Source of the DNA: Lachnospiraceae bacterium
Lineage (GTDB): Bacteria; Bacillota; Clostridia; Lachnospirales; Lachnospiraceae
Direction of reading: 5' to 3'
Length of the DNA stretch: 59,325 nucleotides
NCBI GenBank assembly: GCA_910575775.1
Contig: CAJTEY010000027.1
Location: 1 to 59,325 of the forward strand
The position numbers and the translations under genes are program-made. How positions within the stretch are numbered: position 1 is the stretch's first letter; each line of letters begins with the position of its first letter. Positions 16,606-25,583 of this stretch are shown here, one piece after another. Below the pieces are notes generated by a model. It saw only the letters and a list, made by a program, of their open reading frames with translations. It was not told where the DNA came from and searched no databases.

Positions 16606-18591
16606 TTATCCGTTCTTTTTCCGCACAAACACAGGAATGACATCAAGCGGCGCATCTGCCTCCACACACTGTCCGCCCTGATACTCTCTGCCTGTGGCGG
16701 TCTCCACCCAGTCGTCTCCCTTGGGCAGATAAACGTTTCGCTTCGTCTGTCCCGCATAGAGAACAGGCGCCACCAGCACATCCGGGCCGTACATATACTC
16801 GTCTTCCACATCCCAGCAGGCACAGTCTTCCGGGTACATGTAGAAGAGAGTTCTCATCACCGGGGTTCCCTTTTCGTGGGCCTCCTCCATCAGCTTTCTC
16901 GTATAGGGACGCATCCGCTCCCTGTATTCCATAAATTTCTGACAGATATCATACACCTCTTCCCCGTAGCTCCACACCTCGTTGGCCGCGCCGGAACAGC
17001 ATGTGGCGCCTCCTGTTGTGCCTACCTGCGGCTGTCTCGGCTCCCTGTCTCCGTGCAGGCGCATCACCGGGCAGAATGTCCCCCAGGCAAACCATCTGGC
17101 GAAAAGCTCCCGGAACGCCGGGTCATCCGGGTTGCCGCCGTGGAAGCCGCCGATATCCGTAGTCCACCAGGGGATCCCCGCCAGACCCATGTTCAGCCCT
17201 GCTGCAAGCTGGTTTCGCATACTCTCAAAGCTGGACGCAATGTCCCCGGACCACACAAGCGCGCCGTATTTCTGACTGCCCGCCCAGGCACAGCGCAAAA
17301 GATTTACGATATCTTTCTGTCCTTCCCGCTCCATACCTTCGTAAAATGTTCTGGCATAGTCCACCGGGTAAGTATTGCCGATCTGTAAGTCGGTGCCACG
17401 ATAATAGCGGTAGTTGTCAAAGTCATACGCCGTGTACTCAGGCTCCGCCTCGTCCAGCCAGAATACCTTAATGCCCAGATCGTAATAATTCTTCTTCGCC
17501 TTATTCCACACATAATCCCTTGCTTCCGGGTTGGTGGCATCATAGTGGATGGTCGCCCCCTGGAAATCCAGTCCTACACGGACTCCCCTTTCGGTGCGGA
17601 TCAGATATCCCTTCTCCAGCATCTCCTCATAGTTTTCACAGCCCTTGTCCACCGTGGGCCAGATGGAAACCATCAGCTCTATCCCCATCTCTTTAAGCTC
17701 CCGGACCATAGCCGCCGGATCCGGCCAGTACACCGGGTCAAACTTCCACTCTCCCTGCTTTGGCCAGTGGAAGAAGTCAATGACAATCAAGTCTATGGGC
17801 AGATTCCTGCGCCTGTACTCCCTGGCCACTGACAGCAGTTCCTCCTGGGTCTGGTAGCGGAGCTTGCACTGCCAGAACCCCAGCCCGTACTCCGGCATCA
17901 TGGGAACCGTGCCGGTCACAGACGCATAGGCCTCCTCTATTTCCGCAGGCGTGTCACCCGCTGTCACCCAGTAATCCAAGGCTTTGGTGGAATAAGCCTC
18001 AAAGCTCATAATGTTTTTCCCGAACACCACCCGCCCGACGCCGGGATTGTTCCAGAGAAAACCATATCCGAGGGAAGAGAGGGCAAAAGGCACGCTCGCC
18101 TGGGAATTGCGGTGTGCCAGCTCCAGATCAAGCCCCTTCAAGTCCAGATAAGGCTGCTGGTACTGCCCCATGCCATAGATTTTCTCGTCCTTATCCACCG
18201 ATTCAAACCGCATGGTCAGGTGGTAGTCCCCTCCCTGAATGGGCTTAAACTCCCTGGCCTCCACCTCGATGGCGCTGCACTTTGCATCCAGCAGATCCCT
18301 GCGGTTCCTGCAGTACTCTTCCAGAAGCAGCCGCCCGTCTGCATGATAAATCATAATCTTGCCAAGCTTCGTAATTTCCGCACGGATCTTCCCGTTGACG
18401 ATCCTTGCCCCCTGTTCCGTATACGAAAGTTCTACATCCGCCTTCCCCTTACAGCATAACGCCCAGTCCTCCTCCGGCATCCTGCTTTCCTTGGTGGCCC
18501 GCACCCGCAGCGCATTCGGCCCCCAGGCCTCAATCCACACCTCCTCCGCATCATAATGATACACCAATTTGTTGTCCCTAATATCCAGCAT
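16606..18591 (-). CDS. GH31 family glycosidase (alpha-xylosidase/alpha-glucosidase type)
   Basis: Cytoplasmic enzyme of about 661 aa hydrolysing alpha-linked xylose or glucose. The nucleophile Asp is in KVFWLDEAEPE and the acid/base Asp in LVWSGDIASSFESMRNQL. GLGFWQCKLRYQTQEE and VIDFFHWPKQGEWKFD are typical of the XylS-like branch. It is shorter than YicI and lacks a signal peptide. It lies downstream of the ABC transporter genes on the same strand, behind two strong stem-loops, so its level may be set separately. I use the ATG at 18591; a GTG nine bases earlier has no usable ribosome-site spacing. Substrate specificity is inferred. Confidence 0.88.
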   Translation of the reverse strand: MLDIRDNKLVYHYDAEEVWIEAWGPNALRVRATKESRMPEEDWALCCKGKADVELSYTEQGARIVNGKIRAEITKLGKIMIYHADGRLLLEEYCRNRRDLLDAKCSAIEVEAREFKPIQGGDYHLTMRFESVDKDEKIYGMGQYQQPYLDLKGLDLELAHRNSQASVPFALSSLGYGFLWNNPGVGRVVFGKNIMSFEAYSTKALDYWVTAGDTPAEIEEAYASVTGTVPMMPEYGLGFWQCKLRYQTQEELLSVAREYRRRNLPIDLIVIDFFHWPKQGEWKFDPVYWPDPAAMVRELKEMGIELMVSIWPTVDKGCENYEEMLEKGYLIRTERGVRVGLDFQGATIHYDATNPEARDYVWNKAKKNYYDLGIKVFWLDEAEPEYTAYDFDNYRYYRGTDLQIGNTYPVDYARTFYEGMEREGQKDIVNLLRCAWAGSQKYGALVWSGDIASSFESMRNQLAAGLNMGLAGIPWWTTDIGGFHGGNPDDPAFRELFARWFAWGTFCPVMRLHGDREPRQPQVGTTGGATCCSGAANEVWSYGEEVYDICQKFMEYRERMRPYTRKLMEEAHEKGTPVMRTLFYMYPEDCACWDVEDEYMYGPDVLVAPVLYAGQTKRNVYLPKGDDWVETATGREYQGGQCVEADAPLDVIPVFVRKKNG

Positions 18592-18640
18592 ACGCCTCAC
18601 CTTCCTTTTGCTATTTCTTCCAGTTTCCCCAATTATTACG

Positions 18641-18734
18641 GAGAATGCCGTTTTTCAGGCATTCTCTCACGCGAAACTTAGTACTTCTTGACGTCCCGTC
18701 CTATGGCGGGACGTCTTTAGAAGTACTTTTCGCG
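18641..18734 (-). other. Two stem-loops between the ABC permease and GH31 genes
   Basis: A long imperfect hairpin (18670-18734) begins directly at the permease stop; its core GACGTCCCG/CGGGACGTC and outer CGCGAAA/TTTCGCG pair. A second hairpin (18641-18666) pairs GAGAATGCC with GGCATTCTC. Neither has a T-run, so RNA stabilisation or processing is more likely than termination. Confidence 0.6.
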
Positions 18735-19583
18735 TTAACCTTTGACCGCCCCGCTCGTCATACCGCTCACTATATATTTTTGCATAAAGATAAAAATTAT
18801 CGCAACGGGAATTATCGTAACCACAGCAAATGCCGTCAGATAACTCCACTTCGTGCCGTACTGCCCCATAAAGTTAAAGATGCCCGCCGTGATCGGCCGC
18901 TTCTCCTGATCCAGAATAAAAGTCATCCCGTAAGCCAGATCTCCCCATGCATACAGGAAGGAGAAGATGGCGCAGACCATGACGCCCGGCTTAGCGATGG
19001 GAATCAGAATCCTCACGAAAGCGCTGAACTTATTACATCCGTCCAGATAAGCCGCCTCCTCCAGATCCTTCGGTATGGACGCAAAATAGTTTTTCAATAT
19101 CAGCACCGAGAAGGGGATGCCGATGGTGGCATCCGCCAGCACTGCCGCCACCCAGGTATTATACACATGCATATTTTTAAACATGATGAACATGGGCGTT
19201 AAGAGCACCGACACCGGCAGCATCTGCGTCACCAGAAAGGAGAGCAGCACCGCCTTTCTCGCTTTGAAATGATACTTGGCAATCCCGTAAGAGGCGGGCA
19301 CCGCCAGAAGAACCGCGATGACCGTTGCCCCCATCGAAATTAAAAAGCTGTTCGCAAAGGAGCGGAACATGTTGAAATCACCCGTCTCCACCTGCGCCGC
19401 ATAGGATTTCGTGTTCAGAATATGCGGATAAAAGGTTGGGGGATTCTGAAATATTTCCTGCTCCGTCTTTAAGGACGTGATAAGCGCCCAGTACAGCGGA
19501 AACAGTAGCACACACAGAAGCGCCACCGCAATCGCGCTGAACAGAATATTCGTTTTCCTTGACAGTCTCTTTTCCTCATCCAT
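18735..19583 (-). CDS. Carbohydrate ABC transporter permease (MalG-like, CUT1)
   Basis: A 282-aa inner-membrane subunit that forms the sugar channel with the preceding permease. Six hydrophobic helices are visible. The cytoplasmic EAA loop EEAAYLDGCNKFSAFVRILIP contacts the shared ATPase, which is not encoded here; CUT1 systems often use a common MsmX-type ATPase. The N-terminus, LLCVLLFPLYWALITSLKTEQEI, is typical of the MalG branch. It lies 43 bp after the MalF-like gene. GGAGGG precedes the ATG. It ends at a strong stem-loop. Confidence 0.93.
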   Translation of the reverse strand: MDEEKRLSRKTNILFSAIAVALLCVLLFPLYWALITSLKTEQEIFQNPPTFYPHILNTKSYAAQVETGDFNMFRSFANSFLISMGATVIAVLLAVPASYGIAKYHFKARKAVLLSFLVTQMLPVSVLLTPMFIMFKNMHVYNTWVAAVLADATIGIPFSVLILKNYFASIPKDLEEAAYLDGCNKFSAFVRILIPIAKPGVMVCAIFSFLYAWGDLAYGMTFILDQEKRPITAGIFNFMGQYGTKWSYLTAFAVVTIIPVAIIFIFMQKYIVSGMTSGAVKG

Positions 19584-19626
19584 TGTTTTCCCTCCGTATC
19601 ATAGTCTCTGGTTTCTGATTCCAGTT

Positions 19627-20526
19627 TTAATCATTTTCCCCCTCTGTTGTTGCCCTGATGTAGAAAACGCCCACAAACAGCAGGATCACAAGCAGCACAT
19701 TGGCTACGGCAGATCCTTTGCTGTACTTAAACATTTCAAAGGACAGCTTATAGGAATAAGTGGACAGCATGTGCGTGGAGTTTACCGGGCCGCCGCTTGT
19801 CATAACATAGACCAGATCGTACACCTTAAAGGTATAGATAAATCCCAGAATCAGTACCGATTCAATGGTCGGCTTCAAAAGCGGCAGGGTGATCCTCCAG
19901 AATGTCTGCACTTTTCCCGCGCCGTCGATAGATGCGCTCTCGTAAAGCTCCTTCGGAATGGTCGTCAGGCCGGTGGAAATCAATATCATGTTAAAGGGAA
20001 TGCCGATCCACACATTGGCGCAGATCAGGGCAAACATGGCCGTTCCCGGCGTGGTCAGCCATTCGATGTTCTTTTCTATCAGATGCAAGCTTCTCAGCAG
20101 AAAATTGATGATGCCGATATCTGTGGCAAACAGCAGCTTGAACATCAGCGCGGTGACCGTAATCGGTATCATCCAGGGTACCAGAAGAATGCCGCGCACC
20201 GGCTTTGCGAAAGAAAACCGTTTGCTGAAAAAGAGCGCCAGCGCAAAGCCCACAATGAACTGGAACACCAGGCACAAAACGGTAAAGCGCAGCGTATTCC
20301 ACAGGGAAGCGGTAAATACACTGTCCTGAAAAAGCTCCAGATAATTGTCAAACAGAATAAAGTTCTTCGTGCCCCGCACCAGATTGCCCGCGTTGACATC
20401 CTGAAAACTCAAAATCAAGTTGTGGATAATCGGATATCCGACAAAAACAAGCATATAGAGAAAAGCGGGAAGAACGAACAGGATTCCCACGTTTTCATAG
20501 CGGAAAAACTTTTTTATCTTTGCCAT
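19627..20526 (-). CDS. Carbohydrate ABC transporter permease (MalF-like, CUT1)
   Basis: A 299-aa membrane subunit paired with the MalG-like permease. Features: an N-terminal helix FVLPAFLYMLVFVGYP, about six helices in all, and the EAA loop ELYESASIDGAGKVQTFWRI. I place the start at 20526 (MAKIKKFFRYEN), which has AAGGAGG 9 bp upstream, rather than 24 bp earlier. The gene follows a hairpin with a T-run that should reduce read-through from the binding-protein gene. Confidence 0.93.
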   Translation of the reverse strand: MAKIKKFFRYENVGILFVLPAFLYMLVFVGYPIIHNLILSFQDVNAGNLVRGTKNFILFDNYLELFQDSVFTASLWNTLRFTVLCLVFQFIVGFALALFFSKRFSFAKPVRGILLVPWMIPITVTALMFKLLFATDIGIINFLLRSLHLIEKNIEWLTTPGTAMFALICANVWIGIPFNMILISTGLTTIPKELYESASIDGAGKVQTFWRITLPLLKPTIESVLILGFIYTFKVYDLVYVMTSGGPVNSTHMLSTYSYKLSFEMFKYSKGSAVANVLLVILLFVGVFYIRATTEGEND

Positions 20527-20548
20527 GAGGTAACCTCCTTTTTGACCC

Positions 20549-20602
20549 AAAAAACCGCCGCCACACAGATTCTACATATGTAACACTCTGTGCGGCAGCG
20601 GT
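20549..20602 (-). terminator. Attenuator-type hairpin between binding protein and permease genes
   Basis: Minus strand: 16-nt arms (20587-20602 with 20554-20569, two G-U pairs), followed by six T. It starts 10 bp after the binding-protein stop. Partial termination would make binding protein outnumber the permeases. Confidence 0.75.
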
Positions 20603-20612
20603 CTGACATGCT

Positions 20613-21911
20613 TTATTTTACAATACCGTCAATCGTTGCCTGTGCCTGCGCCGCCGCTTCTTCGGGGGTGGCAGTTCCTGTTATGACCTGGTTAAATGCC
20701 AGGGAGATCGCGTCCGATACGCTCGGCCACTCCGCCAGAGGGCCTCTCGCCATCGCGTAATTCAGCTCCTCCACGAAAGGATAATACGGGGAGTCTTGCG
20801 CGAACTGGCTTTCGGCAATGGTCTTATCCGCCGAGATGTAACCGAACTGGTTCATCATAAATTTGACCTTCTCCTCGCTCGTGGCAAAGGTGAGGAAATC
20901 CAGAGCGCCGTCCACATTTCCGCCGGTTACCACCGCATAGTTCTCGCCGCCGAGAGCCGATGCGTACTGCGCATCCTTCGGAATCAGCGTCACCTTCCAG
21001 TTTAAGTCCGGCGTCTCGGACTGCATGGTCGGAATCTGCCAGGGGCCGTTCACCATCATCGCCACGTTCCCGGCAATAAACTGGTTCATCACATCGCCCT
21101 GCGTCCAGTTGATGCACTCCTTGCTCATCACACCCTCGTTGATCAGCTCCTGCACAAAGGTCAAAGCGCGGACGCCGTTCTCATTGTTGATGTCATAGGA
21201 TGTTGCCCCTGTGGACCAGAGCCAGGGCGCGAAGTTGAAAGTTCCCTCCTCATTCTGCACGCTGCAGAAGGCAAGGCCGGTCACCGCGTCTGTCGTCAGC
21301 GCCTTCGCCGTCTCCTTCAGCTCATCCCAGGTGGTGGGAACGCTGCCGCCGGCCGCAGTCAGCATATCCTCATTATAGTACAGCGCCAGACAGTTCGCAC
21401 CGAAGGGCACGCCGTAAAGTTTCCCGTCTACCGTACAGGAATTTACGGTTCCCTCATAGTAATTGTCCACATCAAACTTGCCTGTCAGATCCTCGAAAAT
21501 ACCCATGTCCACATAGGACGCATGATCCGGGGAATCCAGAATTGCGATGTCGGGAAGTTCATCCGCAGAAGCGCCGATGGACAGCTGCTTTTTGAAATCC
21601 GCAAAAGGCACATATTTTGCCGTCACTGCATATTGATCCTGAGATCCGTTGTATTCCTGGATGAGCTGATCCAGCGTTGCCTGATGTCCCTCATTCTCCC
21701 AGTAATACCAGATGGTAATCGGCTGCGCATCGCCGGCTGCGGCCGTCCCGCCGTTCTCCCCGCCTGCACTCTCCTGTTCTGACGAAGCCTCGTCCGCTGC
21801 GGGAGTTTTCTCCGCCGGCGCGCTCTCCGCGCCTTTTGACCCACACCCTGACAGGATGCCGGTCATCATCGCCACAGCCGTCAATAATGCCGTCAATTTT
21901 TTCTTTTTCAT
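20613..21911 (-). CDS. Extracellular sugar-binding lipoprotein of a CUT1 ABC transporter
   Basis: A 432-aa lipoprotein that captures an oligosaccharide outside the cell. The signal peptide MKKKKLTALLTAVAMMTGI ends in the lipobox LSGC (Cys at about residue 23), followed by an acidic, Ala/Glu/Gly-rich linker. The mature part has solute-binding family 1 features: PITIWYYWENEGHQATLDQL, FAPWLWSTGA and MMVNGPWQIP. The start at 21911 follows GGAGGG and gives a proper signal peptide; a longer form would add nine residues before it. First gene of an operon with two permeases and a GH31 enzyme, and next to a two-component system likely sensing the same sugar. Confidence 0.94.
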   Translation of the reverse strand: MKKKKLTALLTAVAMMTGILSGCGSKGAESAPAEKTPAADEASSEQESAGGENGGTAAAGDAQPITIWYYWENEGHQATLDQLIQEYNGSQDQYAVTAKYVPFADFKKQLSIGASADELPDIAILDSPDHASYVDMGIFEDLTGKFDVDNYYEGTVNSCTVDGKLYGVPFGANCLALYYNEDMLTAAGGSVPTTWDELKETAKALTTDAVTGLAFCSVQNEEGTFNFAPWLWSTGATSYDINNENGVRALTFVQELINEGVMSKECINWTQGDVMNQFIAGNVAMMVNGPWQIPTMQSETPDLNWKVTLIPKDAQYASALGGENYAVVTGGNVDGALDFLTFATSEEKVKFMMNQFGYISADKTIAESQFAQDSPYYPFVEELNYAMARGPLAEWPSVSDAISLAFNQVITGTATPEEAAAQAQATIDGIVK

Positions 21912-21979
21912 GTTCCCTCCATTCCGAAAACGTTCCACACCCCTTGCGAAGCATTTCCGTTTTCTGTTTTGATGGGTTT

Positions 21980-22007
21980 ATCATACCGCCTTTCCGCCCC
22001 GCTTCAA
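21980..22007 (-). promoter_or_regulatory. Likely promoter of the sugar transporter operon
   Basis: Minus strand: TTGAAG (22002-22007), 16-bp spacer, TATGAT (21980-21985). The imperfect -35 suits activation by the neighbouring AraC-type response regulator. Confidence 0.45.
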
Positions 22008-22049
22008 ACGGGAGAAAAATGAAAAAGGATAAAATATCTAAGCTAATCT

Positions 22050-23582
22050 TTACCGATTGGACTTCCTGTACTCCGCAGGCGACATCCCCACGCACTCTTT
22101 AAATACTCTTGCAAAATACTTGGCGTCCGCATATCCCACCTTCTCTGCGATCTCGTACTGTTTGAGCTGGGTTCCGATCAACAGCTCCTTTGCCTTTAGC
22201 AGGCGGTAGTTTCGGATATAAGCGCTGAAATTCTCCCCCACTTCCCTGTGAAACTGCGTGCCAAGATACTCCTGCGACAGATTCAGTCTGTCGGCAATCT
22301 CGCTTAAAGTGATACCGTCCGCATAAAACTCATGGATGATGCTCTGCGCCTTTTTCACCGCGAGGCTCACAGCCTCCATCCCCCTGCCTGTCATGCTCAT
22401 GCAGGCAAACAGCCCTTCCATGCTCCCCTGCAGTTCTTTCTCCGTCTTGGCGCCCATAATGCGGTCCAGAAGGTTTTTCTGGTCGATCTGCTGGTATTCG
22501 ATACAGCCCACCTCCTTGGCAATGTTCAGGACTGCCCACTGGAAGCGGACGTAAGATTCTTTGATCGCTTTTGGCGAATACATTCTTCCATTGAGAAAAT
22601 AATCGTGAAACCGCTTTGCAATGTCTCGGATTTTTCCCTCTTCTCCCGTACAGACCGCCGCCTTGATCTGATTCTCCAGTTCCACCGGGTAAATACAGAT
22701 CTCCGTCTGCACGTCCGCAATCTGGGGATAAGATATCAGGACATCGTCACCCAGGACAATATTCCAGTCCATGTAGGGAAGCAGCGTGTGATACCCCTCC
22801 CTGACCGCTTTGATCCCCACAACTTCTGTCATGCCATGACTGACATGTCTCTCCTGTTCTTCCCGTCTCTGAAACAGGATCTGGTTCTGATACCAGCGCT
22901 CTATTTCCTGTTTGGAAGGGTAATCGTAGATCAGGGCCAGAACCGCCCGGTCATACTCCATCTCCACCAGACAGTAGCTGACCGCCTTCTGCTCCAAAAT
23001 CCGGCACATCTCCTGCCGCTTTTTCTCCCGTCCCGACTCGAAACAGTCCCCCATATAAATCAGCAGCTCGATAAAGGACGTCATTTCGGCAATCTGATAC
23101 TTCTTTTCCAAAAACTCCTCCACGTCGGCATCCAGGGCGGAGACGCCGTAGAGCAGGCCGGAGACGATATGTTCCAGGCTCCCCATCGTCTCTGGCGTCC
23201 TTTTCTGCTCCTGTTCGCAGAGATTCTGTATCTTTCGGATCGTCTGCACAAACTCCGGCACTACCACAGGTTTGATGATATAGTCGCACACGCCAAGCTT
23301 CACGGCCTGTCTGGCATAGGCAAACTCCGAGTAGGCAGTCAGCACAATCACTTTCGGAAACAGGCCGGCCTCCTGCACTTTTCCGAGCATCTCGAGCCCG
23401 TCCATGACAGGCATTTTGATATCGGTAATGACCAAATCGGGCCGGGTTTCCATGATATGATGCAGACCTTCCTGTCCGTTTCCCGCAACGCCCTCTATGA
23501 TGATGTCGGGAAACATCTTCTGCATCAGTCTGCACAGACCTTCTCTGATTAAAATTTCATCTTCCACCACTACCGCTCTCAT
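22050..23582 (-). CDS. Response regulator, YesN type (receiver plus AraC HTH)
   Basis: A 510-aa DNA-binding regulator. The N-terminal receiver (about 1-120) shows VVVEDE, the phospho-acceptor Asp in LVITDIKMPVMDG, and the Lys in DYIIKPV. A long linker of about 280 residues follows. The last 100 residues hold two AraC-type helix-turn-helices (ITLSEIADRLNLSQEYLGTQFH and YEIAEKVGYADAKYFARVFK). Its start overlaps the kinase stop by 4 bp (ATGA), showing translational coupling. By position it should activate the adjacent transporter/GH31 operon when phosphorylated. Confidence 0.93.
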   Translation of the reverse strand: MRAVVVEDEILIREGLCRLMQKMFPDIIIEGVAGNGQEGLHHIMETRPDLVITDIKMPVMDGLEMLGKVQEAGLFPKVIVLTAYSEFAYARQAVKLGVCDYIIKPVVVPEFVQTIRKIQNLCEQEQKRTPETMGSLEHIVSGLLYGVSALDADVEEFLEKKYQIAEMTSFIELLIYMGDCFESGREKKRQEMCRILEQKAVSYCLVEMEYDRAVLALIYDYPSKQEIERWYQNQILFQRREEQERHVSHGMTEVVGIKAVREGYHTLLPYMDWNIVLGDDVLISYPQIADVQTEICIYPVELENQIKAAVCTGEEGKIRDIAKRFHDYFLNGRMYSPKAIKESYVRFQWAVLNIAKEVGCIEYQQIDQKNLLDRIMGAKTEKELQGSMEGLFACMSMTGRGMEAVSLAVKKAQSIIHEFYADGITLSEIADRLNLSQEYLGTQFHREVGENFSAYIRNYRLLKAKELLIGTQLKQYEIAEKVGYADAKYFARVFKECVGMSPAEYRKSNR

Positions 23583-25381
23583 TCTTCCCTGTCCGCTTCC
23601 TCTCTGTCAGACCCGTTGACTACAGGAATCCAGATCCGCACCGTCGTCCCCTGCCCGGTCTGACTCTCTATCTTCACTTCGGCGCTCCCGCCATAGTACA
23701 TATGAATCCTTGTAATGGCATTTTCCATGCCGATATGATTTTTGTTGTCTGTCTTTCTGAAAATACCGGCATTCATTTCCCGCACCATCTCAGCCGGCAT
23801 GCCGCAGCCATTGTCCTGAATCCGTATGGTAATCCGTTCCCCTTCCCGTCCCATATCCATCTGCAGTTTGTGGGTTCCGTCTATCCCCTCAAATCCGTGA
23901 AGAATCGCATTTTCAACAAAGGGCTGCAAAAGCAGCTTGTGAATAGGAAGCCCCATAATCTCCGGCTCCACATTGATATGACAGTCAAAGGAATTTTTCA
24001 GTTTCGTCTGCTGTAAAAAAATATACTGTTTCAGCCAGTCCGCCTCATCCTTGATCTTTACAACCCCGTTGCTGTCGGAAATTCCGTACCGCAAAATTCC
24101 TGCCAGCGCCGCTATCATATTGCTGATCTCATACTCGTCCCTGTCAATCGCCATCCAGTTGATCGTATCCAGCGTATTGTAGAGGAAATGCGGGTTGATC
24201 TGCGCTTCCAGCGCCGCAATCTCCGCATCTTTCTGCTTCTGCGTAGACTGCTTGAGCTTATCCATCATGGAGTTAAACTCTTCCGCGATCACCTCAATCT
24301 CTGTGGGCCGTTTGGGATCCTTTTCCACATGGATGCCAAGCTCTCCCTTGCCCGCCTTTCTCATGGTCTCCACAACTTTGTTGATGGAACCCGTCATTTT
24401 CGTCACCTGGCTGAACATAATGGCCATCACTGCACACAGGGACAGGACGATAATAAAGATCCGAAGCTGCTGCTGCTGCCTGAGCGCCTGGATCAACTCC
24501 TCCTGACTGGTTACCCGGACAATTTCCCAGCCTGTCCTCTCATCCCGGACCGAATAAATAGAAAGATCTGTTTCCCCAAGCAGTCCCGTCTCTCTGGCGA
24601 TCTGCCGGTAGGCGGCCCTTCTTCCTGCTTCGTCCGCTCCTTTTTCATAGACAGCCTTTCCCACTCTGTCGGAACCGGCACAGGAAATCAGAATCCCTTC
24701 CCTGTCCACAATAAAATTCAGCCCGTTCTCCGTTGTGGAGCAGATATCCTCCAGCAGTTTTTCATCAATGCTGACAAGAACAATCCCGCACCGCTTGTCC
24801 ACGTCACGGTAATCGATGATACGCCGCCCCATGTGAAACAGGTAGCAGGAATTGCTCCCAAATACAACTTTTTCTCCCGTAGGAATCGTGTGCGGCATGT
24901 TGTCCCCGCTGATGGCACGGTACAGCTCCTCCTGCGACATGGAGATGCTGTCCATCCACGAGGTGCGTGTGGTGGCCGAGGTCAGTTGATTATAAAACAC
25001 CAGTTCCCCGCTGTCCGTGATGACGGAAATGAACTTTACATAGTCCTTCGTATATACCATGCCTCTCAGGGCCCTTCGAAGCATCTGCCTGTTGCTGGCC
25101 ACATCCTCCCCGGCATTGATCTTATCCACCAGCCCCACAATGTCATCGTCCGTGTATACCTGAAACAGAATGTCCGCATAGGAGTCCAGCCATACGTCCA
25201 GGCTCACCCTGATCTGTTCCAGATTGGCATTTGTCATGCTCTCCACGTTCTGTCTGACCAGTTTGGATGTATTATAGTAGGCGACGATATTCACCAGGGC
25301 GATCGGCAAAAACGACGTCACAACAAAGGCCGTTACCAGCCTTGTCCTTATGCTCTTTCTGTCAAAACTGATTTCGCGCAT
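23579..25381 (-). CDS. Sensor histidine kinase, YesM/LytS type
   Basis: A 600-aa membrane kinase. It has an N-terminal membrane helix (about 14-35, TAFVVTSFLPIALVNIVAYY), an extracellular Cache-like sensor domain to about 290, a second helix near 305 (LRIFIIVLSLCAVMAIMF), a HAMP segment, then the His_kinase domain with the phospho-acceptor in INPHFLYNTLDTINW and the ATP site IQDNGCGMP. The Cache domain suggests direct or binding-protein-mediated sensing of a sugar outside the cell. It is co-transcribed with the response regulator. A TATAAT box lies at 25401-25406. Confidence 0.92.
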   Translation of the reverse strand: MREISFDRKSIRTRLVTAFVVTSFLPIALVNIVAYYNTSKLVRQNVESMTNANLEQIRVSLDVWLDSYADILFQVYTDDDIVGLVDKINAGEDVASNRQMLRRALRGMVYTKDYVKFISVITDSGELVFYNQLTSATTRTSWMDSISMSQEELYRAISGDNMPHTIPTGEKVVFGSNSCYLFHMGRRIIDYRDVDKRCGIVLVSIDEKLLEDICSTTENGLNFIVDREGILISCAGSDRVGKAVYEKGADEAGRRAAYRQIARETGLLGETDLSIYSVRDERTGWEIVRVTSQEELIQALRQQQQLRIFIIVLSLCAVMAIMFSQVTKMTGSINKVVETMRKAGKGELGIHVEKDPKRPTEIEVIAEEFNSMMDKLKQSTQKQKDAEIAALEAQINPHFLYNTLDTINWMAIDRDEYEISNMIAALAGILRYGISDSNGVVKIKDEADWLKQYIFLQQTKLKNSFDCHINVEPEIMGLPIHKLLLQPFVENAILHGFEGIDGTHKLQMDMGREGERITIRIQDNGCGMPAEMVREMNAGIFRKTDNKNHIGMENAITRIHMYYGGSAEVKIESQTGQGTTVRIWIPVVNGSDREEADREE

Positions 25382-25400
25382 GGCAGTCCCTCCCCTTTTT

Positions 25401-25406
25401 ATTATA
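25401..25406 (-). promoter_or_regulatory. -10 box of the two-component operon
   Basis: TATAAT on the minus strand, 20 bp upstream of the kinase start; no clear -35 was found. Confidence 0.35.
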
Positions 25407-25487
25407 AGAAGGATATGGCCGAAAAAAACGGGAAAATTATAAGATAGGATGAAAAATATAAGGGAAACGAAGAAAGGATTCTATGAA

Positions 25488-25539
25488 AGGGAAAAGACCC
25501 GCCTGAACCGAAGCGAAAATCTCCGCTTCCAGACGAGTC
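25488..25539 (-). terminator. Terminator of the L,D-transpeptidase gene
   Basis: Minus strand: a long stem built of GACTCGTCTG/CAGGCGGGTC (G-U pairs allowed) and GAAGCG/CGCTTC, followed by TTTTCCC. Confidence 0.65.
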
Positions 25540-25583
25540 CTTCCTTTTTACAGCCCCTCCTGTGAAAGCTGCTCTGTGGCTGC

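Noticed and set aside
22332..23552. Long open frame on the plus strand opposite the response regulator gene
   Set aside because: It mirrors codon bias of the real minus-strand gene, has no ribosome site and no recognisable domain.
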